From Nakaseomyces glabratus (taxonomy: Eukaryota; Ascomycota; Saccharomycetes; Saccharomycetales; Saccharomycetaceae), in contig NC_088956.1 in assembly GCF_010111755.1 (NCBI RefSeq), positions 186,001 to 250,000 on the forward strand: DNA of 64,000 bases, in the 5' to 3' direction. Positions 36,766 through 48,200 of this stretch are shown here, in pieces. Position 1 is the stretch's first letter; every line of letters starts with the position of its first letter. Made by a program: the position numbers and the translations under genes. Below the pieces are notes generated by a model. That model did no database searches, was not told the origin of the DNA, and saw only the letters and a list, made by a program, of their open reading frames with translations.

Positions 36766-38077
36766 TAATCCAAAAGTAGCGTTCTTATGCTATTTCTACT
36801 TTATATTTTGAGAGTTTCTCTTTGGTCTTCTTCTCTTGTGTATGCTTTAACTTGTTAGAGTACCTCTTTTTTTGTATATGAAGCTAACTTGGTTTATTAG
36901 GTTAATTAGTAGTTATTTAGATTCTGGGATTCTTAATTATTATAGTAAATAAATTGGAAGTATAACCTATTTTAAAAATATTTAAAACTGTAGTTTAAAA
37001 ACTAAATGTAATTCAAATGTCTCATTTGAACCGTTATTTTTATATGTAATTTTTCTAAATTATGCAAATAATTCAGACTTTGTGGTTTTGTGATTTATTT
37101 CAATTATTCCCACTATAAATTGGTTTACTATACCTTTTGTTTTATGGCAACACTACAATTGTACCAATATCTAGTCGACAGTACTCGGAAAAATAACAGT
37201 GGATTTTTGCAGAAGAAGTAGTAATACTAAAAGCTCCGAGAATTTATTACTGAACTAAACAGTGCTGTCTTAACAAAATAAATCCACAAGTCTATTTAGA
37301 GACTTTTGCTTTAGTAAAAACTCCGATATTTTGCTAAACAAGGTCCGAAGAGATATTCTTGCATACTTTTTCAGTGCATTGTTTAATTTTTTTAAAGAAT
37401 GCGATATTCCTAGCTTTGTGTCCTATTGTAAAGAAGTATGAACTTCCATTTTAAGTTAGAGATCCCTAAATTAGTCAGATACACTAAATAGTAACTTTTT
37501 TTACTAGCAACTGTTGGATTTACACTGAAGTTGCTGTTTGAAGGGCATGTCTGGTATTGTGTCCATTTCTGTGTTATGTCAGCCAGAATAGCTAGTGCTC
37601 GGAGTTTGAAACACCTGTCAGTTTTCGCAGCATGTTAAGGGGACAATATCAAATAAATAAGTAAGTATCAAGGTAATTAAGGCTATCATTATAGCAACGA
37701 ACTTGGTAATCCTTGAACTGCTATACATTTTGCAAGGTCCATGTGGTGTAGTTCAATCTGTTCCAAACCCAGTCATGTGATACAGCAGTTACCCGGAAGT
37801 AAAAACGCGAACTTTTGATGGGAAAAATATGATACGCGTAAATAGTTTGGTGTTTGATTTCGAAGCATGTTCTGGCAATAACACCGACAACTGCCTTAGA
37901 TCCACTTACTTTCAATTATCGTGTCGATGGTTGGATCACAACTGATTAGCCGCCAAAACTAAATTATAAGACATTACGTTGTTGCTATTTATGTTTATTT
38001 AGTGTTCTAGTCAGTAACTCTTTTCAATCCAGAAATTGTTAACTCAAGAAATCTGCAAAGCTAAGGCAACAAAAATT
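36766..38077. promoter_or_regulatory. Long divergent promoter of the AraC-like gene and SMC1
   Basis: At 1312 bp this is the longest non-coding gap in the window. Near SMC1: ACGCGT (MCB) at 37835-37840 and AACGCGAA at 37805-37812, 240-270 bp before the SMC1 ATG, which fits the G1/S control known for cohesin genes. In the middle: five copies of TCCGA in either orientation, at 37184-37189, 37234-37239, 37321-37326, 37343-37348 and 37598-37603. These resemble zinc-cluster factor half-sites. A 64-codon minus-strand frame near 37.8 kb looks fortuitous. Confidence 0.55.
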
Positions 38078-41000
38078 ATGGGAAGATTAGTTGGTCTGGA
38101 GTTATACAACTTCAAGTCCTACAAAGGTACTGTAAATGTTGATTTTGGTGATTCGAATTTTACTAGTATTATCGGTCCCAATGGTTCTGGTAAGTCCAAT
38201 TTGATGGATGCGATATCATTTGTGCTAGGTATTCGCAGTAGTAGTCTGAGATCAAGCGCCTTGAAAGATTTAATATACAGAGATATAATATCGAGGGAAA
38301 ATACACCCACTGGGGCAGACAATGATGAAAACGGGAACCGTACTGCCTATGTAAAGGCCTTTTATGAATACGACGGGAAAGTAGTCGAGTTAATGCGCTT
38401 AATATCAAGACTTGGAGATACTTCTTACAAACTGGACGGAAATACTGTCACTTACAAGGAGTACTCACAATTTTTAGAATCCCAGAATATATTGATTAAA
38501 GCGAAGAACTTTTTGGTATTTCAAGGTGATGTTGAACAGATTGCTTCCCAATCACCCTTGGGTCTTACGAAGTTGATTGAGGAAGTATCAGGATCTATGC
38601 AGTATAAAAAGGAATATGAAGAGCTAAAAGATCAATATGATAAGATCTGCCAGGCATCTACAGAATCTATTAAGAAAAGAAGGAGGATCCACGCTGAATT
38701 GAAGACCTATAAAGAAGGTATGAGCAGAGATGAAGAGTACAGGAAATATGTTCAAAAGAAGAAAAGGGTTCAGACTAATCTCTCTTTATGGCAACTATAT
38801 CATATGGAAGATGAACGATATCAGTGTTTACAGAAACTTGAGGAATCGCAAAACGATGTCGATGTAATTAGAGAGAAGTTAGAGGCCGAAGAGAAGAATC
38901 TAGAAGTATTTAAGAAGGCTCTCAGTAAAGAAGCTGTTTTGTTAACAAAAAAGAAGAATCACATAAGGTCAATAAGTAAGGAAAAGGAAAAGGCTGAGTC
39001 TGATCTGAAAGTTGTCAAGATACCTCAAAATGCTTCCATTAATCGACTAAAAAATCTTGACAAAAGAGTTGATTCGTTACAAAAAGATCTTGAACGTGAA
39101 GAGGCAAATCTAGAGAAATATAAGCATCAATTGAAGGTTGTGACAGATTCCAAAAATGCTTTTGAACAAGAAATTCTTTCAAAATCAAAGAATAACAACA
39201 AATTCACCCTGAGCGAAGATGACCTAAAATTATATGATGAGTTGAAAGGAGAATACTTGAATAATGGTGGTATCGAAATTGAAGACACTTTAAATCTTTT
39301 GGATAACAAGAAAGAAGAGATTACTGCTGATCTAAAAATCATTAATGACAAAGTAGAGATATCTAAGCAAAGAATAGAAGATGAACTAGTGACTAAAAAA
39401 GAGGAACAAGATGCCAAGATTAGAGACAGCACACTCTTACTGAATGAAAAGAACGATCTTCACTCCCATAAATTGGACGAACTTAGAAAGACTCAGAAGG
39501 ATATTGAGTATTGGAATAATAAGGAGTTTGACTTAAACCATAAGTTAAGAGATACTTTAGTTAAGCTTGATGATTTAAATGCCACACAAAGAGAATCTAA
39601 TAAAGAGAGAAAGTTGCGTGAGAATGTTGCAATGTTAAAACGATTCTTCCCTGGTGTTAGAGGTCTTGTTCATGAACTTTGCAAACCCAAGAGAGATAAA
39701 TACAAGCTAGCTGTTTCAACCGTATTAGGTAAGAATTTTGACTCTGTTATTGTAGATAGTCTCTCTGTTGCTCAGGAGTGTATTTCGTTCTTGAAAAAGC
39801 AGAGAGCTGGTGTAATATCCTTTATCCCGCTGGATACAATTGATGCTGCTACACCCCGAATGCCGGTACCAGAATCTGAAACGTATACATTGGCAATTAA
39901 TACTGTTGAATATAAAGATGATTTGGTACGTGCCATGTATTATGTTTGTTCCGATACTATCATTTGTGATAACTTGGACATAGCTAGAGATCTGAAATGG
40001 AATAAGAATGCAAATGTAAAGATCGTGACACTTGATGGTGCTTTGATTAATAAAACAGGTTTAATGACTGGTGGTATAACTAGTGACAGTGCTAATAGAT
40101 GGGACAAAGATGAATACCAAAGCTTGTTGGATTTGAAGGACAAGTTGATTGTTGATGTGGAAGAGGCGGCAAATAAGAGCAGACAATCTACTTTAATAGC
40201 ACGTGAATTAGAAATCTCTTTATCATCACTGACCTCTGAGATTTCATATATTCGTACCCAGATAACCCAAACTAAGAGAGCTGTTGAAGAAACTGAAACG
40301 GAGATTAATCATCATAACAACCTTATTGATAGGGAGTTCATTCCTCAAGTGAAAGATCTGGAGAATAAAATATCTGGTCTTGAAGATGAGATAAGAGATT
40401 GGAATACAAAGAGAGAAGCTCTACAGGAAAAATGTTTTGCTAGACTAACTGAGAAGGTGGGCTTTACAATGAAGGATTATGAATCACATACGGGGGAAAT
40501 GATAAGAAAGCAAACCAAAGAGTTGCAAATTTTGCAAAAGCAAATACTCAACCTGGAGAACAAAGTTGAGTTCGAAACAGGAAGGTGCAATGCCACCAAG
40601 GATCGTTTACAAAATGTTCAAGAAACAAAGAACTCTGTGCAACATGAACTCAATGAGTTAGTCGATCAAGAGAAGAGTATAAAATTGTCTATCGAAACTC
40701 TTGAGGGCGAATTAGATGGTAAGAATGAAGAATTGAAATCAATTAAGGCTGCGTTTGATTCGAAGCAGAAAGATGCGTCAGCCACTGAAGACATTATTTC
40801 AGAATATAATAATAGGCTAGCATCAATTGAGAGTGATAGAAACGAGATCAAGGATGATATAACAAGATTAGATCTCGAGAAAATGAGTATTCTCAAGAAC
40901 TGTCAAGTTTCAGGTATTATTGTCCCAGTTGTATCAGAAGTCGGTTTGGAAGAATTACCTGCTTCGAAAGTTGACGATGAGGCTATTGAAATTGCCAAAA

Positions 41001-41749
41001 AAATTGAAATTGATTTCTCCAAGTTACCGAGAAAGTATAAGGAGGCAACTAGTGCTGCTGTGAAGCAAGATCTTAATAATCAAATTAGAGACATAGATGA
41101 TGTTCTAGAGGAGCTTCAGCCCAATGCGAGAGCTGTTGAGAGATTTGATGACGCCAAGTCTAGGTTTGACGAAGTGGATAAGGAGACAGAAGGATTGAAG
41201 ACAGAAGAGAGAAAGGTATTTGATGAGTTTTTGAAAGTTAAGCAAAAGAGGAAAGAGCTCTTTGAAAATGCCTTTGAAAAGATCAACGAGCACCTAGATG
41301 CCATATATAGTGAGTTAACCAGGAATGTGAATTCCACCTCGATCCTGGGAGGAGGTAGTGCATCTATGACGATTGAAGATGAAGACGAACCCTTCAATGC
41401 TGGAATTCGTTACCATGCCACGCCACCTATGAAACGTTTTAAAGATATGGAGTACTTATCTGGTGGTGAGAAGACCGTGGCTGCTCTGGCTCTGTTATTT
41501 GCCATTAACTCATACAATCCAAGTCCATTCTTCATTCTGGACGAGGTAGACGCAGCATTAGATATATCAAACGTACAACGCATAGCAGCATACATTCGCA
41601 GACATGGCAACCCGGACCTGCAATTCATCGTCATCTCTCTAAAAAACACTATGTTTGAGAAATCAGACGCCTTAGTGGGTGTGTTCAGACAGCAACAGGA
41701 AAACAGTTCTAAGATAGTTACTCTGGACCTGAACCAATATGCTACATAG
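38078..41749 (+). CDS. SMC1: Cohesin ATPase subunit SMC1
   Basis: Orthologue of Smc1 (YFL008W), which with Smc3, Scc1 and Scc3 forms the cohesin ring holding sister chromatids. The longest frame starts at a TTG. The ATG at 38078 opens MGRLVGLELYNFKSYKG and gives 1223 residues (S. cerevisiae 1225). Seen: Walker A GPNGSGKSN (33-41), then a long coiled coil. The hinge (about 515-680) contains FFPGVRGLVHELCKPK and a Gly-rich TGLMTGGITS. A second coiled coil follows, then the signature LSGGEKT (from 1127) and Walker B FFILDEVDAALD (about 1151-1162). All ABC motifs are intact. MCB-type sites precede it. Confidence 0.98.
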   Translation: MGRLVGLELYNFKSYKGTVNVDFGDSNFTSIIGPNGSGKSNLMDAISFVLGIRSSSLRSSALKDLIYRDIISRENTPTGADNDENGNRTAYVKAFYEYDGKVVELMRLISRLGDTSYKLDGNTVTYKEYSQFLESQNILIKAKNFLVFQGDVEQIASQSPLGLTKLIEEVSGSMQYKKEYEELKDQYDKICQASTESIKKRRRIHAELKTYKEGMSRDEEYRKYVQKKKRVQTNLSLWQLYHMEDERYQCLQKLEESQNDVDVIREKLEAEEKNLEVFKKALSKEAVLLTKKKNHIRSISKEKEKAESDLKVVKIPQNASINRLKNLDKRVDSLQKDLEREEANLEKYKHQLKVVTDSKNAFEQEILSKSKNNNKFTLSEDDLKLYDELKGEYLNNGGIEIEDTLNLLDNKKEEITADLKIINDKVEISKQRIEDELVTKKEEQDAKIRDSTLLLNEKNDLHSHKLDELRKTQKDIEYWNNKEFDLNHKLRDTLVKLDDLNATQRESNKERKLRENVAMLKRFFPGVRGLVHELCKPKRDKYKLAVSTVLGKNFDSVIVDSLSVAQECISFLKKQRAGVISFIPLDTIDAATPRMPVPESETYTLAINTVEYKDDLVRAMYYVCSDTIICDNLDIARDLKWNKNANVKIVTLDGALINKTGLMTGGITSDSANRWDKDEYQSLLDLKDKLIVDVEEAANKSRQSTLIARELEISLSSLTSEISYIRTQITQTKRAVEETETEINHHNNLIDREFIPQVKDLENKISGLEDEIRDWNTKREALQEKCFARLTEKVGFTMKDYESHTGEMIRKQTKELQILQKQILNLENKVEFETGRCNATKDRLQNVQETKNSVQHELNELVDQEKSIKLSIETLEGELDGKNEELKSIKAAFDSKQKDASATEDIISEYNNRLASIESDRNEIKDDITRLDLEKMSILKNCQVSGIIVPVVSEVGLEELPASKVDDEAIEIAKKIEIDFSKLPRKYKEATSAAVKQDLNNQIRDIDDVLEELQPNARAVERFDDAKSRFDEVDKETEGLKTEERKVFDEFLKVKQKRKELFENAFEKINEHLDAIYSELTRNVNSTSILGGGSASMTIEDEDEPFNAGIRYHATPPMKRFKDMEYLSGGEKTVAALALLFAINSYNPSPFFILDEVDAALDISNVQRIAAYIRRHGNPDLQFIVISLKNTMFEKSDALVGVFRQQQENSSKIVTLDLNQYAT

Positions 41750-41960
41750 GCAAAGAAATATATATTAATTGTTAGCTAAAAAAAATATTATCAAGGGTAA
41801 AAATTGTTTTGAAGCGTCACATTGAGACAAACAGCATTTGGCTTTGATGTGTAAATAACATCTGGTCTATACCACCAGTAGCGGGAGTCATGCAGCACGT
41901 CCATTGTTCTCTATTTAAAGGTAGAATCTCCCTAATTCTCTACGGCACTTTCTGAGACAA

Positions 41961-41967
41961 CGCCACC
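41961..41967 (-). promoter_or_regulatory. Possible Rpn4 (PACE-like) site upstream of BLM10
   Basis: The minus strand reads GGTGGCG, a variant of the proteasome-associated control element (GGTGGCAAA), 315 bp before the BLM10 ATG and beside an 8-C run. A TATATATAAG box is at 42157-42166. No other feature is seen in 41750-42281. Confidence 0.4.
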
Positions 41968-42281
41968 CCCCCCATATAGTAAAGGGAGCACTCACATGAA
42001 GAAAACACTGCACAGCGGGCTCCACTAAGAATGGGTTGATCTACCAGCTATTTTGCAGTTTTTTTAAGGGTCTTGCCTATTAGTGGATTGGTTTCTGAAA
42101 TTTAGCGATGGCTCACCCCAGTTTTAATTTTTTTTGCAGTTCATTGACAAAGGGACTATATATAAGTGGGACTTGGTACTACTCAATTCTATTCTGTCGT
42201 AATAGCGGTCTCTTTAAAGAACTTTTCAAAGACGCATAGTAATTAACTTGCACCGTTGTTAGAGAAAAGAAATTAAGTAGG

Positions 42282-45200
42282 ATGACTGACAATATACATG
42301 CTCCGGTGCCTTCCAAAAAGGGGGCATTGGCGCAGATGAAGATTATGGAAACGCCACAGAGGCCAGCTTCTGGTGGTGATGTTCGGAATCGGATCAAATC
42401 CCCGCGTGGTGGGATGTTGGCTGCTGCTGCTCGGAACCTGCGGGCGAGGTCTGAGACACCTACTTTGCTCGATGAAAGAAGCTTCAATGGGATGGATTCT
42501 GAGAAAGTAATGTCACAGAGGTTAGAGGCTTATGGGCTGGACTATGTGACAGATGAAAGGCTCCACAGGGAGAATATATATGACCCGGATTCCAGATGGT
42601 ACAGCAGAAAAGTGAAGCCCAAGTTCATTATCGCAGATTATCTGCCATATAATGTCGAGTCTCACTTGGACCAAGCTAAATACCTATGTCATGTCATCGT
42701 TAATCTTTACATTGCGATTAAGTCCCTAGATATTGAAGGGCTGATCTCGATCTCAAGTAAGGATTTGGCTGAATTCAAGGGTTCTGTTGATGACTTGGCG
42801 ATGAAAACGGACATGTTTCGACTTTCTGGAGACACTGTTCATGTTGAAGATGCCGGCTATACTACAGATCAGCTAGATGACGATGACATTCAAGGTGAGT
42901 TCTATGGCGAAAGCATATATTCTGATATTGATAGACCTGGCAGTGGTAAGATCACAGCCAGCTCTGCGACTATCATAAATATCAATCACTGGACTAACGA
43001 GCTAAAAAATTGTCTGCAGTTTGATTTTCCTGTACATCTGAGGAAGGCACTTGCCACTGTATACTATTACGTTTCTTTATGTCAAGGTCAGAATATCCAT
43101 CGAAAGATGTTTGTTGAAATGTTTGAAGCGTTAGTAGATACAGACGATCAAGGGACTGATTTTACTGTGATGTTAAAAGAGGATGGTATGGTTCTAGATT
43201 ACAAAGCATTATACGATTTGCTATGGGAATTTCTTCCATACCCAGACTCTGATTATTGCAGATATGATCTGTCCTCCAAAGAAGACTTGCAATTTTTCCG
43301 ACTTCTGTTGAGACTGTCTCTATCCTGTAGACCTTTTTTTGATGAATCAGACGACACCATTCTTGAGAATATAATGAAAAAATTGTTATCTAATTTAGCA
43401 CCCTCAACCATGTCTGCAGTTCTACCAATACTATCATCATCTGTTCCTTTCCATTATAATGACAAGGCAAAAATAACGGACTATTTCTCCTTATGTTTTA
43501 GTTTATGGGGATCAGTCAGCGCAAATGTTGCAATTGATACCCATATGTACGATTTGACAGGTATGGTTTCAGAGGATGCACATGTCAGACTGTTAAAAGA
43601 AGATGGCTCCTGGAAAACAGATTATATCAATTTTGGAAAGTTTGGCATTTTTACTGAGGATCAGCTTAATTTCATGTTTAATAGGCTACAGGGTCATTTG
43701 AGAAGTGACGGTCAGATTCATTCATATACTAGAACTGCAAGGCCTTTCATTCATTCTATTAATGGTAAATTTGCAGATGAGTTTTTTGAGAAACTTGATG
43801 AATTGACCAGTGCTATTGAAACTTTTGTTCATCCTTCAAATACTGGCTTTTGGACCTCGCCTATAGCCAAATTTATTCACAGTTTTGTGAAAATGTATCA
43901 TGCAAGATATAGTGAAGAGAAGGCTGCTAATTTTCATACTGAGTTTTGTTTAACGCCTTACTGTCATGTGAAACTTACAGATTCATTGTTGAATATTATT
44001 AATATTGGATCTCAAAATAAGAGTTCAGATGTATCGAACTATTATATTTCATGCTTGGCATACTTGTTGGATTTGAATCCTAAGAATAGGCACTTGATCT
44101 TCAACAAGATAATCAATGATCTAAATGATGCGTTAGCGGGAGAATATGTAAATTCTAGACATAGAATTATTTCCTCGCTGAAGCAATTTACAAGAACAGT
44201 TAGATACATGGTTGAAGATAGTCTGTACCGTATTCACGTTACAAATATTATTTCTAACTTGGTCTCTAAATTAGACACTAATGATATTGAATTAACTGGG
44301 CAAATTGTGAATGCACTTGCAACAGTATTTTGTTTTGTGCCGATAAAAAATCTGGTAAGCAAGGATGAATTTATGACATTTGAGTCTACAACTTTGCCGT
44401 TCCTGACAGAGCATTACTATCATATGAAACTAAATGACACTCAAGATTTCAAAGTTGATGAAGAAGTACTCTTAAATGCTTTCAGAGCCTCCACTACAAT
44501 ATTTGAAACTATGATAAAGGTCTTTGTTGATAAACTTTATGATTTTGTTGACGTAGATATTGAAGGTTCTTTGGTAACCAAAATGAATCAAACGACGATA
44601 ATAATGCAGGAAAGTATGGATAATGAAATGTTTGAGAAGTTTTTTAAATTCTATTCCGATAAATTTTGGACAAATGAGAATTTTAAAGGTAATGAACCGC
44701 ATCACGAACTTATCACAATACCATTGGCAGCGTTTGTAAGGAGAGATAGTTCTTTAGCGAAATCTCTTGTTCCGATGTTGGTTTATCATATCAAGGATCA
44801 AATAGAAAAAGGAGCAGGATCACTAAGAAGTTCAACGGAAGTTCAAGCTAGAGATGTAAAGTTGGTATTATACTTAACAGCATTGAACGATGTCTTAAGA
44901 CAGACTCACGCGACCACACTAGATCTATCAAATGATATTATGGATTTTCTGGATTTCATTTACGAGAACATTACAAACCCTCCCATTGACGTTTTGACAT
45001 CTATCATCCTTCACAATATGTTGTTCACTTTGATTGCGACAGAAGTAGTTGATACCAGATTATTTCCCGAATCTTCTGCTATACCTGATATTAAAAGGTG
45101 GGGTGGATTGCAGTTTTCTGATAAAAAATATGAAGAAGAAAACTTGAACATCAAATGGCATGTACCAACTGATATGGAAGTTGAGTTGGCACTTATGGTC

Positions 45201-48200
45201 ATAGAGAAGTATACTAATCTGGCGTTCACAAAGCTGGATGAAATCATAAACGGTGCAAATAAGAGCAAAGGTTATAAAGATGAAATTGAAAAGTATCTAT
45301 TACTCTTAACTCATTGTTTGTCTGGGGCTAGTTTATTGTTTGATCCTGATTTTAACAAAAATAAAGTAAATGAATCGAAGGGATTTTCTTATGGAGAAAC
45401 GTTACTCTTGCTAAAACAGATAAGGGATAGCAACTGCGATTCTGAAGAGTTGGATATTGACTTAGAACAGATCAGGTCTGATAAGGGTGATGATGAATAT
45501 ATTTCATACAAAGATTCCGACGATGAAAGAAATGAGCATTCAGATACAATTGAAATAAGAGATGACGATCCCGAATTGATTTTAGATGATCAGACTTCTG
45601 AAGCGCCATCTGGGGTATCCACTCCTGTGCCTGGCTTCCATAATGATTTTACCTCCTCCATAAATGCAGGTGTTGCATTTAGAGAGCTCGATATGTTCCA
45701 GTACAACTATCACTATGGATCCTCGGTGACTGATAAGTTTAGAAACCCTGGTTATTTCAAAGTACATAAAATTAGATCAAAAGTGGGACTTACTTTGCAT
45801 AAAGTTCTCAAATTTTTGGTCAAAAATGCTGAAAATAACACATACCTATTTCAAATTTTACTACATGCTATCAAAGTATGGTTTACGGATGTCGGCCAAG
45901 AAACAGTATTTAATGAGGACCCAACAGCGTTTCTAAGCTTAGATTTTATTGAAAATATCCAATATCTTGCTCATTTAGATGAACCGTATACTCGAACATT
46001 CTTAGCTGTGAGAGCGGATGTATTTCATCAAAACAGGGTTTTACTTAGATCTACAAACAGAAAACCATCTAAAATTGAGGTTCAACTTTTAAGAGATGTC
46101 TTGGATTTGGCAATGTCTATATATCCCGACATTAATAAACCAGCCCAAGGTACAATGGTGCATTGTATGAAGCAGATTATTGGTTCTTACTCTATCATTA
46201 TGAAGAAATTATTAACGGAAATTCATGTTGCACTAAAGGCATCTGAATTTAAACAGCTGGCTGTTTTGCTTCAAATTTTGAGGATCAAAAAAATAAATAA
46301 AAAACTATTTTCTGATTACAAAAATATCGAAACTGTCTTCATTAATTTGGTTAAATGTCTTGATATTGATGAATATGACGTTGGTACACTAGCTGAATCT
46401 ATATTAGACGATTTGATTTCCGGTCTGAAACTACCGTCGAGTATTTGTTTGCTAGACGAAACAACAGGCTCATCAATTAGACCACCAGATCCTCATATCT
46501 CTATTCAGGTAGAGGCAGTTCTGTCGGCAAAATCCAAAAAAAGAAAAGACTATTACAGGATTATCACTCATCTACAGAACAGTATGTCAAAGGTTTTGGG
46601 AAATAATCAAGGATATAGTTGGAAGCGCTCCTTATTATTGGTTAGATTTTTAACTAAACTTCAATCAAGTATGGAGATGGTTCCAGAGAGAGATACTATA
46701 AAAGTTATATTTGATCAATTGAGTTTGAATCATCCAAAAGTTACTCATCTAACTATTAAATCTCTCATTATGATTGCAAATAGAATTCTATCACTCTCTG
46801 ATTATAATTATGATACTATGAATGCTTATAAAACCTCGTTTCTTCCAGGATATATGACTAAGATAGAAACATCTGATCCAACATTTTCTCAAAGCTTTTC
46901 AAAAGAAATGACTAACTTTAAGGATTCTAACTATTTCATTGATGCGAAATGTTTTGTTGGTTGGCTATCTTGGGGCAGCAGCATGTATGTGGTTAAAACT
47001 AGCAAATATCCTATAAACTTACGTGAAAATGAGGAGGGCATATTGTCAGATTTTGGAAAATATTTAAGTGTTGACTTGTTAAGGGAATTATGTCACGGTT
47101 TTGTTGAGGATAATGAATCTAAAAATGTATTCAGTAGCAGTAATGTTTCTTTCTTTGTACTAGTATTGTTACTAATCAGTGATGAACTCTGTGATTTGAA
47201 AATATGTGATATTTGTGGGCTTTGTAGAGAGTTTTACAAAAGAGACAGTAAAGCATCCATGATCATGTCTGCTGAGATTTTTGGTGCTCTTGTTTCTGGA
47301 AGTAAATTCATGACTGAAGTAGAGAAAAAAGATAGAGATGTGTTTCTAGATGAGTTCTTGCCAGAATGTTTGGTTAACGATCTAAACCATGATGCATTTG
47401 AAGTGTGGTCCACAATAACTTGGTGGCTACCAGCAGTAGTGGATATCAGGCGCTGTGAACCATTTTACAAGCATTTCTCAAATATGTCGAATTTGAAAGA
47501 TATTGACTCTGCATTTTATCAGTCTTCTAGAATATATATGTGGAGAGGTATTTTGATGGGACTTGAGTATAGAATGCCTAGTATTTGTTCTGATTTTTCA
47601 TATTTGGCATTTGATCACCAATATGATCAGGTTAGATCTGCCATTGGGAAAACCTTTTCAACTATAATACAAAACGTATCCAATCCAGGCTACGAATCGA
47701 CTTATCTGCTTTTAAATCAAAAGGATAAATCGACAGATGGTCTAAATCTCCAATTGAAAAGAGTCCCAAAGTACATTGATGATATTATTAAGAAAATATT
47801 TTCAGACGTATTTTCAGAGGCGGCAAAACTTGATGACAAAATGACTCCACAAGAGGTTCTGAAGACCAGATATTTCTATCTAACCTCAACTGTAATCTAC
47901 TGGATGACGGAAATGTTGCGTGGACCAAATAAAATTTTATTGATTCCATATCTATTTGGTTATATCGTGCCATTCTTAGCGCTACTGATGAAAAATAAGG
48001 AGATGTGCTTCCTGGCTGGAATAGATCCTTCAAAGATTTTTATGAGATTAGCCTTTGTTCCAGTTGGGCACAGAATTCTTGGAGATATAGTTGATATTAT
48101 TTGCAGTGATGAGTATCTTCACACAACAAACCAAATTAAGTTGCAGTTAACGTTTGTAGAGCATTTTGAATCTCTGCAGTTGTTACAGCTTTCAAAAGAG

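Noticed and set aside
37987..37997. Exact S. cerevisiae-type ARS consensus (ATTTATGTTTA), also at 5606-5616
   Set aside because: About three exact matches are expected by chance in 64 kb of this composition, and origin consensus differs among yeasts. Not reported as an origin.
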